Positions 57,509 through 64,000 of a stretch of DNA of 64,000 bases are shown piece after piece (position 1 is the stretch's first letter; every line of letters begins with the position of its first letter). Both the position numbers and the translations under genes were made by a program. Origin of the DNA: Segatella copri (GTDB taxonomy: Bacteria; Bacteroidota; Bacteroidia; Bacteroidales; Bacteroidaceae); NCBI RefSeq assembly GCF_009495355.1, contig NZ_VZAD01000056.1:1-64000 (forward strand). Reading direction: 5' to 3'. Under the pieces are notes generated by a model. The model saw nothing but the letters and a program-made list of their open reading frames with translations, did no database searches and was not told the DNA's origin.

Positions 57509-57766
57509 TTATTCCAAAGGTTTAATTTTATTAGGAGACTTGAACTCTCGTAAGAGTTCCCAATTCTCCATCAACTCTCGTTTGTGCAAGTCCAACCACT
57601 CATACACAAGGGTCAAGGCTCTTCTGGGAATCGAACCTTTGACGATACCTTCCTCTATGGTAACAATTGCTTTGTAATCATTGTACCACACATGGAAATG
57701 TGGCGGATTATGCTCACTCACATACATATAAATAACTATCCCATAAAAATGACTTATCTCTGGCAT
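57509..57766 (-). CDS. DUF4160 protein
   Basis: 85 residues with the clear DUF4160 motif FYGIVIYMYVSEHNPPHFHVWYNDYKAIV, then PRRALTLVYEWLDLHKRELMENW. Conserved His residues in PPHFH hint at a metal or catalytic role. First gene of a two-gene unit with DUF2442; a toxin-like role is a hypothesis. Confidence 0.88.
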   Translation of the reverse strand: MPEISHFYGIVIYMYVSEHNPPHFHVWYNDYKAIVTIEEGIVKGSIPRRALTLVYEWLDLHKRELMENWELLREFKSPNKIKPLE

Positions 57767-57792
57767 ATTTTTGTATTTTAATTTTGATAAGG

Positions 57793-57824
57793 CAAAGATA
57801 CGTTTTCATTTCCTATTTTCCAAG
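57793..57824 (-). promoter_or_regulatory. Promoter of the DUF4160-DUF2442 pair
   Basis: TATCTTTG (57793-57800) and CTTG (57821-57824) at 20 bp on the minus strand; one mismatch in -33. Confidence 0.6.
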
Positions 57825-57892
57825 AGTTTTGCAAAATATTTCTTCAAAATATATTTTCTATAATATCAGAGCATATACGTGCAGATTTTCCA

Positions 57893-57913
57893 ACTGTCAC
57901 TGTCACCGTCACC
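57893..57913 (+). repeat. Hexamer-repeat motif TGTCAC x3
   Basis: ACTGTCAC-TGTCAC-CGTCAC-C-like run of about 21 bases. A sister motif with G instead of C at the repeating site forms the arms of the inverted repeat at 63170-63336. Confidence 0.55.
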
Positions 57914-57969
57914 ACTTATAAGCAATAAAGTTACATCTTTCCGTAAAAATGATAATCACATTTTGGCAT

Positions 57970-57985
57970 TATTTTTGTAACTTTG
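57970..57985 (+). promoter_or_regulatory. Promoter -7 boxes upstream of DUF3737 gene
   Basis: Two overlapping-spaced matches on the plus strand, TATTTTTG (57970-57977) and TAACTTTG (57978-57985). No TTTG at a suitable -33 distance for either. The second is about 70 bases before the start. Confidence 0.45.
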
Positions 57986-58054
57986 CAACCGAAATGGAAA
58001 AGATTTCTTTCCTGACAGATAATAGCATATATATAATAAGGTATAGAAAAAAAA

Positions 58055-58909
58055 ATGAAAAAGATAGAAAACAAGACTTTCGGAGGCGAACGACCTCTAT
58101 TCGGCGCACACGACATCTGCATAGAGGGAATCACCATAATCGATGGCGAATCGGGCATCAAGTGTTGCAACAATATAGAATGCCACAACTCCAAGTTCTA
58201 TGGCAAATATCCATGGTGGCATGTAGACGGATCACTTATCACCAACTGCTATTTTGCACCCGAGAGCCGTTCGGCAATATGGTATTCCGACAATATGGTA
58301 ATGAAAGACTGTACCATTGACGGCCCTAAGTTCTTCCGCGAAATGAAGAATCTCGAATTAGAGAACGTATCCATCAATGATGCCGACGAGACATTCTGGA
58401 AGATAGACGGTCTGAAACTGATAAACGTTAAGTTGCACAATGGCACCTACCCCTTCATGTTCTCAAAGAACATCTATGTAGACGGCCTGGAAAGCGACTC
58501 TAAATATGTATTCCAATACTGCCACAACGTAGAGGTACACCACGCACATATCACAACCAAGGACAGTTTCTGGGAATGTGAGAATGTGTCGGTTTATGAC
58601 TCTGAGCTCAACGGCGAATACCTTGCCTGGCACAGCAAGAACATCAAGTTGGTGCGTTGTCATATCAGTGGAGAGCAACCACTCTGCTACATGGACCATG
58701 TGACATTGGAGGATTGCACCTTCGACCCAGGATGCGACCGTGCCTTTGAGGACTGTTCCAACATCGATGCACACATTAAAGGGGCTATTACCAATATCAA
58801 GAACCCCATCTCGGGCAGAATAGAAGCAGACGGAATAGGAAGCATCACCTATACAGAATTCGCCAAAGCACCCAAAGAAGCATGCAAAATCATTGACAAG
58901 TCAAAGTAA
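58055..58909 (+). CDS. DUF3737 right-handed beta-helix protein
   Basis: 284 residues. Repeating short hydrophobic strands with Asn, Cys and aromatic turns (NIECHNSKFYG, NCYFAPESRSA, DCTIDGPKFF) fit the DUF3737 parallel beta helix. No signal peptide, so cytosolic; function unknown. It lies 19 bases before the aminotransferase gene and is probably co-transcribed with it and the nitroreductase. Confidence 0.85.
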   Translation: MKKIENKTFGGERPLFGAHDICIEGITIIDGESGIKCCNNIECHNSKFYGKYPWWHVDGSLITNCYFAPESRSAIWYSDNMVMKDCTIDGPKFFREMKNLELENVSINDADETFWKIDGLKLINVKLHNGTYPFMFSKNIYVDGLESDSKYVFQYCHNVEVHHAHITTKDSFWECENVSVYDSELNGEYLAWHSKNIKLVRCHISGEQPLCYMDHVTLEDCTFDPGCDRAFEDCSNIDAHIKGAITNIKNPISGRIEADGIGSITYTEFAKAPKEACKIIDKSK

Positions 58910-58928
58910 AAAGGAAGGAAACTGAATT

Positions 58929-60131
58929 ATGAAATACAATTTTGATGAAATTATAGACCGCCGTGGCACCAACTCCTACAAATGGGACTTGGTGAAAGAA
59001 GAAGGCGTAATACCCATGTGGGTGGCGGATATGGATTTCCAGACAGCCCCTTGCGTCATCGAAGCCCTGCAGAAGCGTGTGGCTCACGGCATCTTCGGTT
59101 ACACCCTTGTTCCCGACTCTTACTACGAGGCCATCATCAGCTGGTTCTCGCGTCGCCACCAGTGGAACATACAGAAAGACTGGATTCTCTACACATCAGG
59201 CGTAGTGCCAGCCATCTCTTGCTGTCTGAAAGCAATCTGTATGCCAGGCGAGCAAGTGTTGGTACAAACCCCAGTGTACAACTGCTTCTTCTCTTGCATC
59301 AGAAACAGCGGTTGCGAAGTGATAGAAAATGAGTTGAAACGTGTCGGCAACTGCACCTACGAAATCGACTTCGAAGACTTCGAACGCAAGTGCGCCGACG
59401 AGAAGACGACAGCCTTCCTGCTCTGCAACCCTCACAATCCGGCAGGACGTGTATGGAAGAAAGAGGAACTGGAACGCATGAGCAACATCTGCCAAAAGCA
59501 TGGTGTAAAGGTAATCGCCGACGAAATACACTGCGAGCTTATCATGCCTGGCTATCAGTACACACCCTTTGCCAGCATCAACGAGGCTTGCCGCGACAAC
59601 TGCGTGGTATTGAATTCTCCATCAAAGTCCTTCAATATCGCCGGCCTGCAGATTGCCAACATTATTTGTCCTGACGCATCATTGCGCCGCCGCATCGACC
59701 GAGCCATCAACATCAACGAGGTTTGCGATGTCAATCCATTTGGCGTGATTGCCCTCCAGGCAGCCTATAACGAGGGAGAGGAATGGCTCGACGAACTCAA
59801 TCAATACCTTTACGAAAATTACCAGGCAGTGAAAGAGTTCTTCAATACAGAGTTGCCACAGGTTCGCGTTACCCGACTGGAGGGAACCTACCTTGTATGG
59901 CTCGACATACTGCCATTCGAGCTGTCAAGCGACGAAGCTTACGAGAAACTAATGAACGACGGTAAGGTATTCGTCAACAGCGGAACGATGTATGGCAGAA
60001 AGGCAGGACAAGGTTACTTGCGCCTCAATATCGCGTGTCCACGTCAGACCTTAATGCAGGGACTGATTCGCATCGCATGTATTCTGAGTCAGTATATGGA
60101 CGAAGAAGACTTGAGCGGTTGCCCTGCATAA
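58929..60131 (+). CDS. PatB/MalY-type aminotransferase or C-S lyase
   Basis: 400 residues, PLP fold type I. The start region EIIDRRGTNSYKWDLVKEEGVIPMWVADMDF is typical for MalY/PatB, HNPAGR is intact, and the PLP lysine is in LNSPSKSFNIAGLQ (around residue 235), followed by the Arg near residue 375. Family members are cystathionine beta-lyases or broad C-S lyases that release thiols or H2S. The exact substrate cannot be read. A GGAAGG stretch lies about 8 bases upstream, one of few SD-like sites here. Confidence 0.88.
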   Translation: MKYNFDEIIDRRGTNSYKWDLVKEEGVIPMWVADMDFQTAPCVIEALQKRVAHGIFGYTLVPDSYYEAIISWFSRRHQWNIQKDWILYTSGVVPAISCCLKAICMPGEQVLVQTPVYNCFFSCIRNSGCEVIENELKRVGNCTYEIDFEDFERKCADEKTTAFLLCNPHNPAGRVWKKEELERMSNICQKHGVKVIADEIHCELIMPGYQYTPFASINEACRDNCVVLNSPSKSFNIAGLQIANIICPDASLRRRIDRAININEVCDVNPFGVIALQAAYNEGEEWLDELNQYLYENYQAVKEFFNTELPQVRVTRLEGTYLVWLDILPFELSSDEAYEKLMNDGKVFVNSGTMYGRKAGQGYLRLNIACPRQTLMQGLIRIACILSQYMDEEDLSGCPA

Positions 60132-60184
60132 TGTTAGAAACAGAAACATATATAAACAGAAAGTTCTTTCAAAATCAAATCAAT

Positions 60185-60709
60185 ATGGAAAATGATGTTT
60201 TAAAAGCTATAAAAGAGAGAAGAAGCATTCGCCGGTTCAAGGCAGACCAGATAACCGACGAGGAGTTGAAGACAGTATTGGAGGCTGGCACTTGGGCCGC
60301 AACAGGACATGGCACCCAGAAGCCATTTATCGTTGCCGTACAGAACACGGAAACATGCGCCCAACTGCGCAAGATGAACGCAGAGGTGATGGGAGTGGAG
60401 AGCGACCCCTACTATGGCGCACCTACCATTGTCATCGTCCTGGCCCCCTGCGACGAGGTGAACAGCGTGAAAGACGGAAGCCTCATCCTTGGCAACATGA
60501 TGCTTGCCGCCCACTCCATCGGGCTTGCCTCATGCTGGATAAACCGTGAGGACGCGATGTTTGCCAGCGAGGAAGGCAAGCAGTTGATGAAGGAATGGAA
60601 CCTGCCCGAGGGACTGATGGGCATCGGTGCATTGGCCCTCGGCTATGCTTCCGCTCACCCTCACACCGTAAAGCCTCGCAAGGAAGATTATTATCGCATC
60701 ATCAAGTAA
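60185..60709 (+). CDS. Nitroreductase-family flavoprotein
   Basis: 174 residues, FMN-binding nitroreductase fold: IKERRSIRRFKADQIT at the start, GTWAATGHGTQKPF for FMN contact, then LILGNMMLAAHSIGLASCWI and GIGALALGYA. It reduces quinones, nitro compounds or enones with NAD(P)H. The ATG at 60185 fits the family; longer readings that start at 60131 or earlier overlap the previous gene. It ends the DUF3737-patB unit with a terminator. Confidence 0.9.
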   Translation: MENDVLKAIKERRSIRRFKADQITDEELKTVLEAGTWAATGHGTQKPFIVAVQNTETCAQLRKMNAEVMGVESDPYYGAPTIVIVLAPCDEVNSVKDGSLILGNMMLAAHSIGLASCWINREDAMFASEEGKQLMKEWNLPEGLMGIGALALGYASAHPHTVKPRKEDYYRIIK

Positions 60710-60734
60710 AGCGACAATCACAAAAAACATATAG

Positions 60735-60767
60735 AAGGATAGCCTCAGCACAGAAGCTATCCTTTTT
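60735..60767 (+). terminator. Terminator after the nitroreductase
   Basis: AAGGATAGC (60735-60743) pairs with GCTATCCTT (60756-60764), followed by a T-run on the plus strand. Confidence 0.88.
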
Positions 60768-60841
60768 GGTTATTTGAAAAGTACGATAATAGACCCTTGT
60801 GGATGTTAATTCTGCCTAAAAATCACCGAAATATTTGGTAA

Positions 60842-60956
60842 TAATCTAAGTTAGGTGTATATTTGCAGCAAAATTAATCTAAGTTAGGTGTATATTTTCA
60901 CAAATAATAATCTAAGTTAGGTGTATTTTTGAGCAAACAATAATCTAAGTTAGGTG
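60842..60956 (+). repeat. Four direct repeats at exact 33-bp spacing before DUF4143
   Basis: TAATCTAAGTTAGGTG occurs at 60842-60857, 60875-60890, 60908-60923 and 60941-60956: four identical 16-base copies, each 33 bp after the last. The 17-base spacers vary but two contain TAnnTTTG (-7-like) boxes right after the repeat (TATATTTG at 60856-60863; TATTTTTG at 60923-60930). The last repeat ends 5 bases before the ATPase start codon. Confidence 0.9.
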
Positions 60957-60961
60957 AAATT

Positions 60962-62311
60962 ATGAGACGAAAAGTATATGAACAACTCTTAAAATGGAAA
61001 GAAGAACAGCATGGAGAAAGTGCAGTTCTTATCAACGGTGTTCGACGTGTCGGCAAGAGCTATATAGTGAAAGAATTTGCCCAGAAAGAATACAAAAGCT
61101 ACATTCTTTTGGATTTCAACAAAGTAAGTTCCAACATCAAAGCATTATTCGAAGATTATTTGGACGACTTGGATACATTCTTCATGTATCTAAGCAGTTA
61201 TACCAACACCCCACTTTATCCACGAGAGTCTATCATCATCTTTGATGAGGTTCAACTTTTCCCTCGTGCACGCACAGCCATCAAATATTTGGTAGAAGAC
61301 GGAAGGTATGATTACATCGAAACAGGTTCGCTCGTCTCTATCAAGAAGAATGTGGAAAACATCATGATTCCATCCGAAGAAGATGAAATTCTCATGTATC
61401 CTATGGACTTCGAAGAGTTTCTTTGGGCTCTTGGCAATGAAACACTCATGCCTCTTATCTGCATGAACTTTGAGAAAAAGCACGAGATGGGGCAAATGAT
61501 GCACCGCAAGGCAATGAACTATTTCAGGCAATATCTTATCGTCGGTGGTATGCCACAAGCCGTGGCAAAATTCGTGGAAACGCGAGATTTCAACAAAGTT
61601 GACCATGTGAAGCGACAGATACTGACCCTCTACCGCAATGACATACAGAAATATGCATCTACCCATGTATCGAAAGTAACCAAGATTTTCGATACCATCC
61701 CTTCTCAACTCCAAAAGCATGAGAAGAAATTTATGTTGAAGGCACTGACCGAAGGGGCAAGAATGAGGGATTATGAAACCGCTTTCTTTTGGTTAAGTGA
61801 CGCCATGATTGTAAACATGGCTTACAATACGACCGAGCCAAACATAGGTTTGGGCATGAACACCGACGACACAACTCTCAAATGTTATATGTCTGACACA
61901 GGGCTGCTCATTAGCCATGCTTTCAACGAGAAAGCCATCGTATCAGAAAGCCTTTACAACAAACTTCTCACTGACAAGTTGGAGTTCAATAGTGGCATGG
62001 TTATAGAGAACATCGTCGCCCAAATGTTGCGTTCGGCTGGGCATAACCTATTCTTCTTCTCCAAATACAGCAAGGAGGCAGAGGACAGAATGGAGATTGA
62101 TTTCCTCATAGCCAAGGACACTATCACCACGAAGCACAACATTTCACCTATCGAAGTGAAATCAACCAACAGATACACGTTGACCTCTCTCAAGAAGTGT
62201 ATCGCCAAATACGGAAATTATCTATCCACCCCTTACGTCATCCATACGGCTGACTTAAAAATTGAAGATGGAATCACCTATTTGCCGCTGTATATGACAG
62301 GGATGCTGTAA
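60962..62311 (+). CDS. AAA ATPase with DUF4143 domain
   Basis: 449 residues. P-loop GVRRVGKS at 26-33 and Walker B IIIFDEVQ at 91-98 (AAA_14 type), then the DUF4143 C-terminal part with a restriction-like nuclease core (MEIDFLIAK ... ISPIEVKS, Asp and Glu-x-Lys). Members are common in Bacteroidota and archaea, often in multiple copies, and none has a firm function. The gene stands alone, headed by 33-bp repeats; a terminator hairpin overlaps its last codons. Confidence 0.88.
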   Translation: MRRKVYEQLLKWKEEQHGESAVLINGVRRVGKSYIVKEFAQKEYKSYILLDFNKVSSNIKALFEDYLDDLDTFFMYLSSYTNTPLYPRESIIIFDEVQLFPRARTAIKYLVEDGRYDYIETGSLVSIKKNVENIMIPSEEDEILMYPMDFEEFLWALGNETLMPLICMNFEKKHEMGQMMHRKAMNYFRQYLIVGGMPQAVAKFVETRDFNKVDHVKRQILTLYRNDIQKYASTHVSKVTKIFDTIPSQLQKHEKKFMLKALTEGARMRDYETAFFWLSDAMIVNMAYNTTEPNIGLGMNTDDTTLKCYMSDTGLLISHAFNEKAIVSESLYNKLLTDKLEFNSGMVIENIVAQMLRSAGHNLFFFSKYSKEAEDRMEIDFLIAKDTITTKHNISPIEVKSTNRYTLTSLKKCIAKYGNYLSTPYVIHTADLKIEDGITYLPLYMTGML

Positions 62312-62330
62312 AAAGCATCCCTGTCATAAT
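62294..62330. terminator. Terminator hairpin overlapping the ATPase stop
   Basis: A 14-bp perfect stem (62294-62307 with 62314-62327). Its left arm encodes the last ATPase residues and the TAA stop lies in the loop. T-runs are weak on both sides; it may serve both converging genes. Confidence 0.65.
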
Positions 62331-62352
62331 ATAAAAAGAGGTTATACAAGCA

Positions 62353-62994
62353 CTAATCCTTGACAACATCTCCTCCCTTGACATACGAAAGAACCAAACG
62401 GCGAACCACGGCATGGATGTCGTCTTGAGGGAACTTTTGGCGATATTTCTCCGTGAGGTCTTCACAGAAATACATTTTACTGCCAACCAAGGAAGCAGGA
62501 ACATCTTGCTTTATAAACACATCGTATGTTGCGATTGCCTTGCCATCCCCTGTGGCAATAGGCACTATATCCCACTTATACCAACTACCAGAAATTCCTG
62601 AGCCCACAGAAAACAACTTATAGTTTTCTTTCCATTCTGCATTATCCACCAAAATCATACGATAGCTGTAAAAAGAAGTCTCGTTCTTGGTGTCCTGCAC
62701 ATTTAATGTATACGTTGCAGCAAGAGCTGAAGAAACTTTTCTAATAAGAATTTGATACTTTTTAGCCCCACCGAAAGGAGGATTTTCCGTCAAGTCTTGC
62801 TCTATTTTCTCTTTAATTTGTGGTGCATCCACTACAAATTCCACTTCCCCTGTATGATTGTAAATAGACTCCGATGGTTGAGATGGATTTGGGTAAACAC
62901 ATTTCCTGTCATCATCACCATCATTCTTGTCGCACGCACAGAACGCAAGGGGCGACAAGCAGAGTAAGATTGATATTTTTAATAACTGTTACAT
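62353..62994 (-). pseudogene. Lipoprotein gene broken at codon 2
   Basis: A reading frame for about 212 residues, mature part rich in Asp and aromatic residues, with a leader (QLLKISILLCLSPLAFCAC) that ends in a Cys followed by DKND, typical of an exported lipoprotein. The natural start would be the ATG at 62992-62994, but the next codon is TAA (62989-62991); all later codons fit. A promoter stands upstream. Either the gene carries a one-base nonsense mutation, or the base is a read error, or translation begins at a weak codon. A TTG at 62958 would remove the leader. No family recognised. Confidence 0.65.
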
Positions 62995-63056
62995 ACGTTT
63001 TTTCTCCTATAATCAACTATGACTTTTGCGTGGTATGACACCACTTTTTGACGGCA

Positions 63057-63088
63057 CAAAGATAAGACTTTTATTTGAATAAAACAAG
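63057..63088 (-). promoter_or_regulatory. Promoter of the broken lipoprotein gene
   Basis: TATCTTTG (63057-63064) and CTTG (63085-63088) at 20 bp on the minus strand; one mismatch in -33. About 60 bases before the ATG at 62994. Confidence 0.6.
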
Positions 63089-63169
63089 AAAATATGGTGG
63101 TAAGTATTTATTTTTTACGACTTACCGCCATACTTCAAGCACTTTCCATCATACAAACAAAAGACAAAG

Positions 63170-63336
63170 CGCTGACGCTGACACTGACAGTCCAATTTTC
63201 CGAGCCTTATCCAAGAGAGTAAAAGAGTGTTAATTATTTTTTATATTTATATATATAATTATATATATAAATATAAACTTCTACCCTTACCCTTTTTACC
63301 CTGCGGAAAATTGGACTGTCAGTGTCAGCGTCAGCG
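63170..63336. repeat. Perfect 33-bp inverted repeat
   Basis: Arms 63170-63202 and 63304-63336 are identical as reverse complements over 33/33 bases and built from TGTCAG/TGTCAGCG hexamers. They enclose about 100 bases centred on a 38-bp AT palindrome. No coding content. Confidence 0.9.
63240..63277. repeat. 38-bp perfect AT palindrome
   Basis: 19-base arms meet at 63258/63259 without a spacer. All bases are A or T. It lies at the middle of the 33-bp inverted repeat. Confidence 0.9.
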
Positions 63337-63404
63337 AATACCATCTTTTTTCTTACAGAGAGGCGACCATATGAAACGCACGGCTGCCTCATGTCTTAGG
63401 AGAT

Positions 63405-63429
63405 GATACCGTATGAAACGTACGGTATC
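63405..63429. repeat. 9-bp hairpin with 7-base loop
   Basis: GATACCGTA (63405-63413) with TACGGTATC (63421-63429). Its loop and right arm echo a similar ATGAAACG(C/T)ACGG motif about 40 bases earlier (near 63370). No T-run. Confidence 0.6.
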
Positions 63430-63517
63430 AACTCATAAGATAACGAGGCGTAAAATTTAGTTTTCTTCATCACAAAACTATGAGTTGCAGAAAACAGCCC
63501 CTTCACGCACACTGAAA

Positions 63518-63549
63518 TTTGGTGGTTACAGAAAAAAGCAGTACTTTTG
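63518..63549 (+). promoter_or_regulatory. Plus-strand promoter facing the end of waaA
   Basis: TTTG (63518-63521) and TACTTTTG (63542-63549) with exactly 20 bp between them: full consensus on the plus strand. No plus-strand gene follows; transcripts would cross a hairpin row and the waaA 3' end as antisense. Confidence 0.6.
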
Positions 63550-63571
63550 CAACCGTAATTACAAAAATACT

Positions 63572-63648
63572 GCTTTGTGAAAAGCACCTCGATTCTTTGC
63601 GAAAAAGAACCATCCCGCTTTGTGAAAAGCACCGCTCTTGTGAAAGAG
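63572..63648 (+). repeat. Row of four short hairpins with GNRA-type loops
   Basis: On the plus strand: GCTTT-GTGA-AAAGC (63572-63585), TTCTTT-GCGA-AAAAGAA (about 63593-63608), GCTTT-GTGA-AAAGC again (63617-63630) and CTCTT-GTGA-AAGAG (63635-63648). Loops GTGA and GCGA fit the GNRA class. The 17-base motif GCTTTGTGAAAAGCACC is repeated exactly at 63572 and 63617. Confidence 0.65.
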
Positions 63649-63649
63649 T

Positions 63650-64000
63650 TTAAAGCTCCACTTTAGACAGAACCTTATCGGTAGCACCCGAAAGACTCGC
63701 TACGAAAGCACCAGCCTTGTCACCGGCCTGCTTCAGGAAAGCCTCATCATTCATCATAGAATTCATCAAGCCCTCAAAACTCTCATAGTTCTGAATCTCA
63801 AAACCACCACCCGACTTGAGCAAGCCCTGGGCTTCCTGGAACTTCTTGTTGTTAGGGCCAAAGATGACCGGCATATTCCATACTGCAGCCTCCAAAGTAT
63901 TATGAATACCAACACCGAAGCCTCCACCTACATAAGCCACATCACCATAATGGTACATGCTGCTCAGCAATCCGAAACAGTCGATGATCAGCACGTCAGC
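63650..64000 (-). CDS. waaA: 3-deoxy-D-manno-octulosonic acid transferase, C-terminal part
   Basis: Only the last ~117 residues are inside the window; the gene continues past 64000. The segment DVLIIDCFGLLSSMYHYGDVAYVGGGFGVGIHNTLEAAVWNMPVIFGPN is a clear match to WaaA/KdtA, the GT-B glycosyltransferase that adds Kdo to lipid A at the inner membrane. The HN in GIHNTLEAA and the GGGFG loop are conserved donor-binding parts. Confidence 0.92.
   Translation of the reverse strand, partial: ADVLIIDCFGLLSSMYHYGDVAYVGGGFGVGIHNTLEAAVWNMPVIFGPNNKKFQEAQGLLKSGGGFEIQNYESFEGLMNSMMNDEAFLKQAGDKAGAFVASLSGATDKVLSKVEL

Larger units (their letters stand above)
62995..63649. other. Repeat-rich gap before waaA
   Basis: About 650 bases. 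It holds the promoter of the broken lipoprotein gene, a 33-bp inverted repeat with an inner AT palindrome, a 9-bp hairpin (63405-63413 with 63421-63429), a plus-strand promoter and a row of small hairpins. No gene that I can support; a 78-codon minus-strand frame overlaps the hairpin row. Confidence 0.6.

Noticed and set aside
60842..60956. CRISPR array before the DUF4143 gene
   Set aside because: Repeats are only 16 bases, spacers 17 bases, there is no palindrome or cas gene, and the array abuts a start codon.
63396..63632. 78-codon minus-strand open frame near waaA
   Set aside because: It runs through the hairpin row; repeats such as LFTK come from the DNA repeats, and no start context or family fits.

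Overview
The window looks like chromosomal DNA of a Bacteroidota gut or oral anaerobe, most likely Prevotella/Segatella (S. copri-like). The evidence is the Bacteroidota promoter type (TTTG, 19-20 bp, TAnnTTTG), seen upstream of many genes; the near absence of Shine-Dalgarno sites; the gene order rpoB-rpoC-DUF3467-rpsL-rpsG-fusA-rpsJ; and the family-level fit of most proteins. The species is an inference from memory and was not tested by search.

Layout. 1-3.6 kb: class II fructose-bisphosphate aldolase, a FucP-type sugar permease and a DEDDh exonuclease. 3.6-5.5 kb: gene-poor accessory DNA with a long imperfect inverted repeat around internal palindromes, then two small unfamiliar genes. 5.5-12.4 kb: an AT-rich defence island on the minus strand, in transcription order an XRE regulator, a C5-cytosine methyltransferase with a large insertion, an MvaI/BcnI-type endonuclease, a 740-residue protein with eight zinc-finger repeats around a Vsr/DUF559-like nuclease, and a DUF2971 protein. 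13.0-19.8 kb: a membrane-anchored MutS-like ATPase, a receiver-like plus PEP/pyruvate-binding protein, an RlpA-like lipoprotein and a glycine-zipper lipoprotein.

19.9-50.7 kb is the translation and transcription core, all on the minus strand: secE-nusG-rplKAJL-rpoBC, then DUF3467-rpsL-rpsG-fusA, then the S10, spc and alpha clusters down to rplQ (with secY, map and infA inside). Upstream lie tuf and five tRNA genes (Trp next to secE; Thr, Gly, Tyr, Thr before tuf), then hpf, xerC and rpsU. Terminators or attenuators are visible after tuf, between rplL and rpoB, after rpoC and after rplQ.

54-64 kb: Xaa-Pro aminopeptidase, with divergent malate dehydrogenase; a DUF4160/DUF2442 pair; a DUF3737 beta-helix protein, PatB-type aminotransferase and nitroreductase on the plus strand; an AAA/DUF4143 ATPase preceded by four repeats at exact 33-bp spacing; a lipoprotein gene interrupted by a stop at codon 2; a repeat-rich non-coding stretch with a perfect 33-bp inverted repeat and a 38-bp AT palindrome; and the 3' end of waaA (Kdo transferase).

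Most of the window is ordinary core genome. The best candidates for something new are the zinc-finger nuclease of the restriction island, the 33-bp repeat array before the DUF4143 gene, the precise 23-bp array downstream of rpoC, and the plus-strand promoter that leads into a row of GNRA-type hairpins antisense to the end of waaA.
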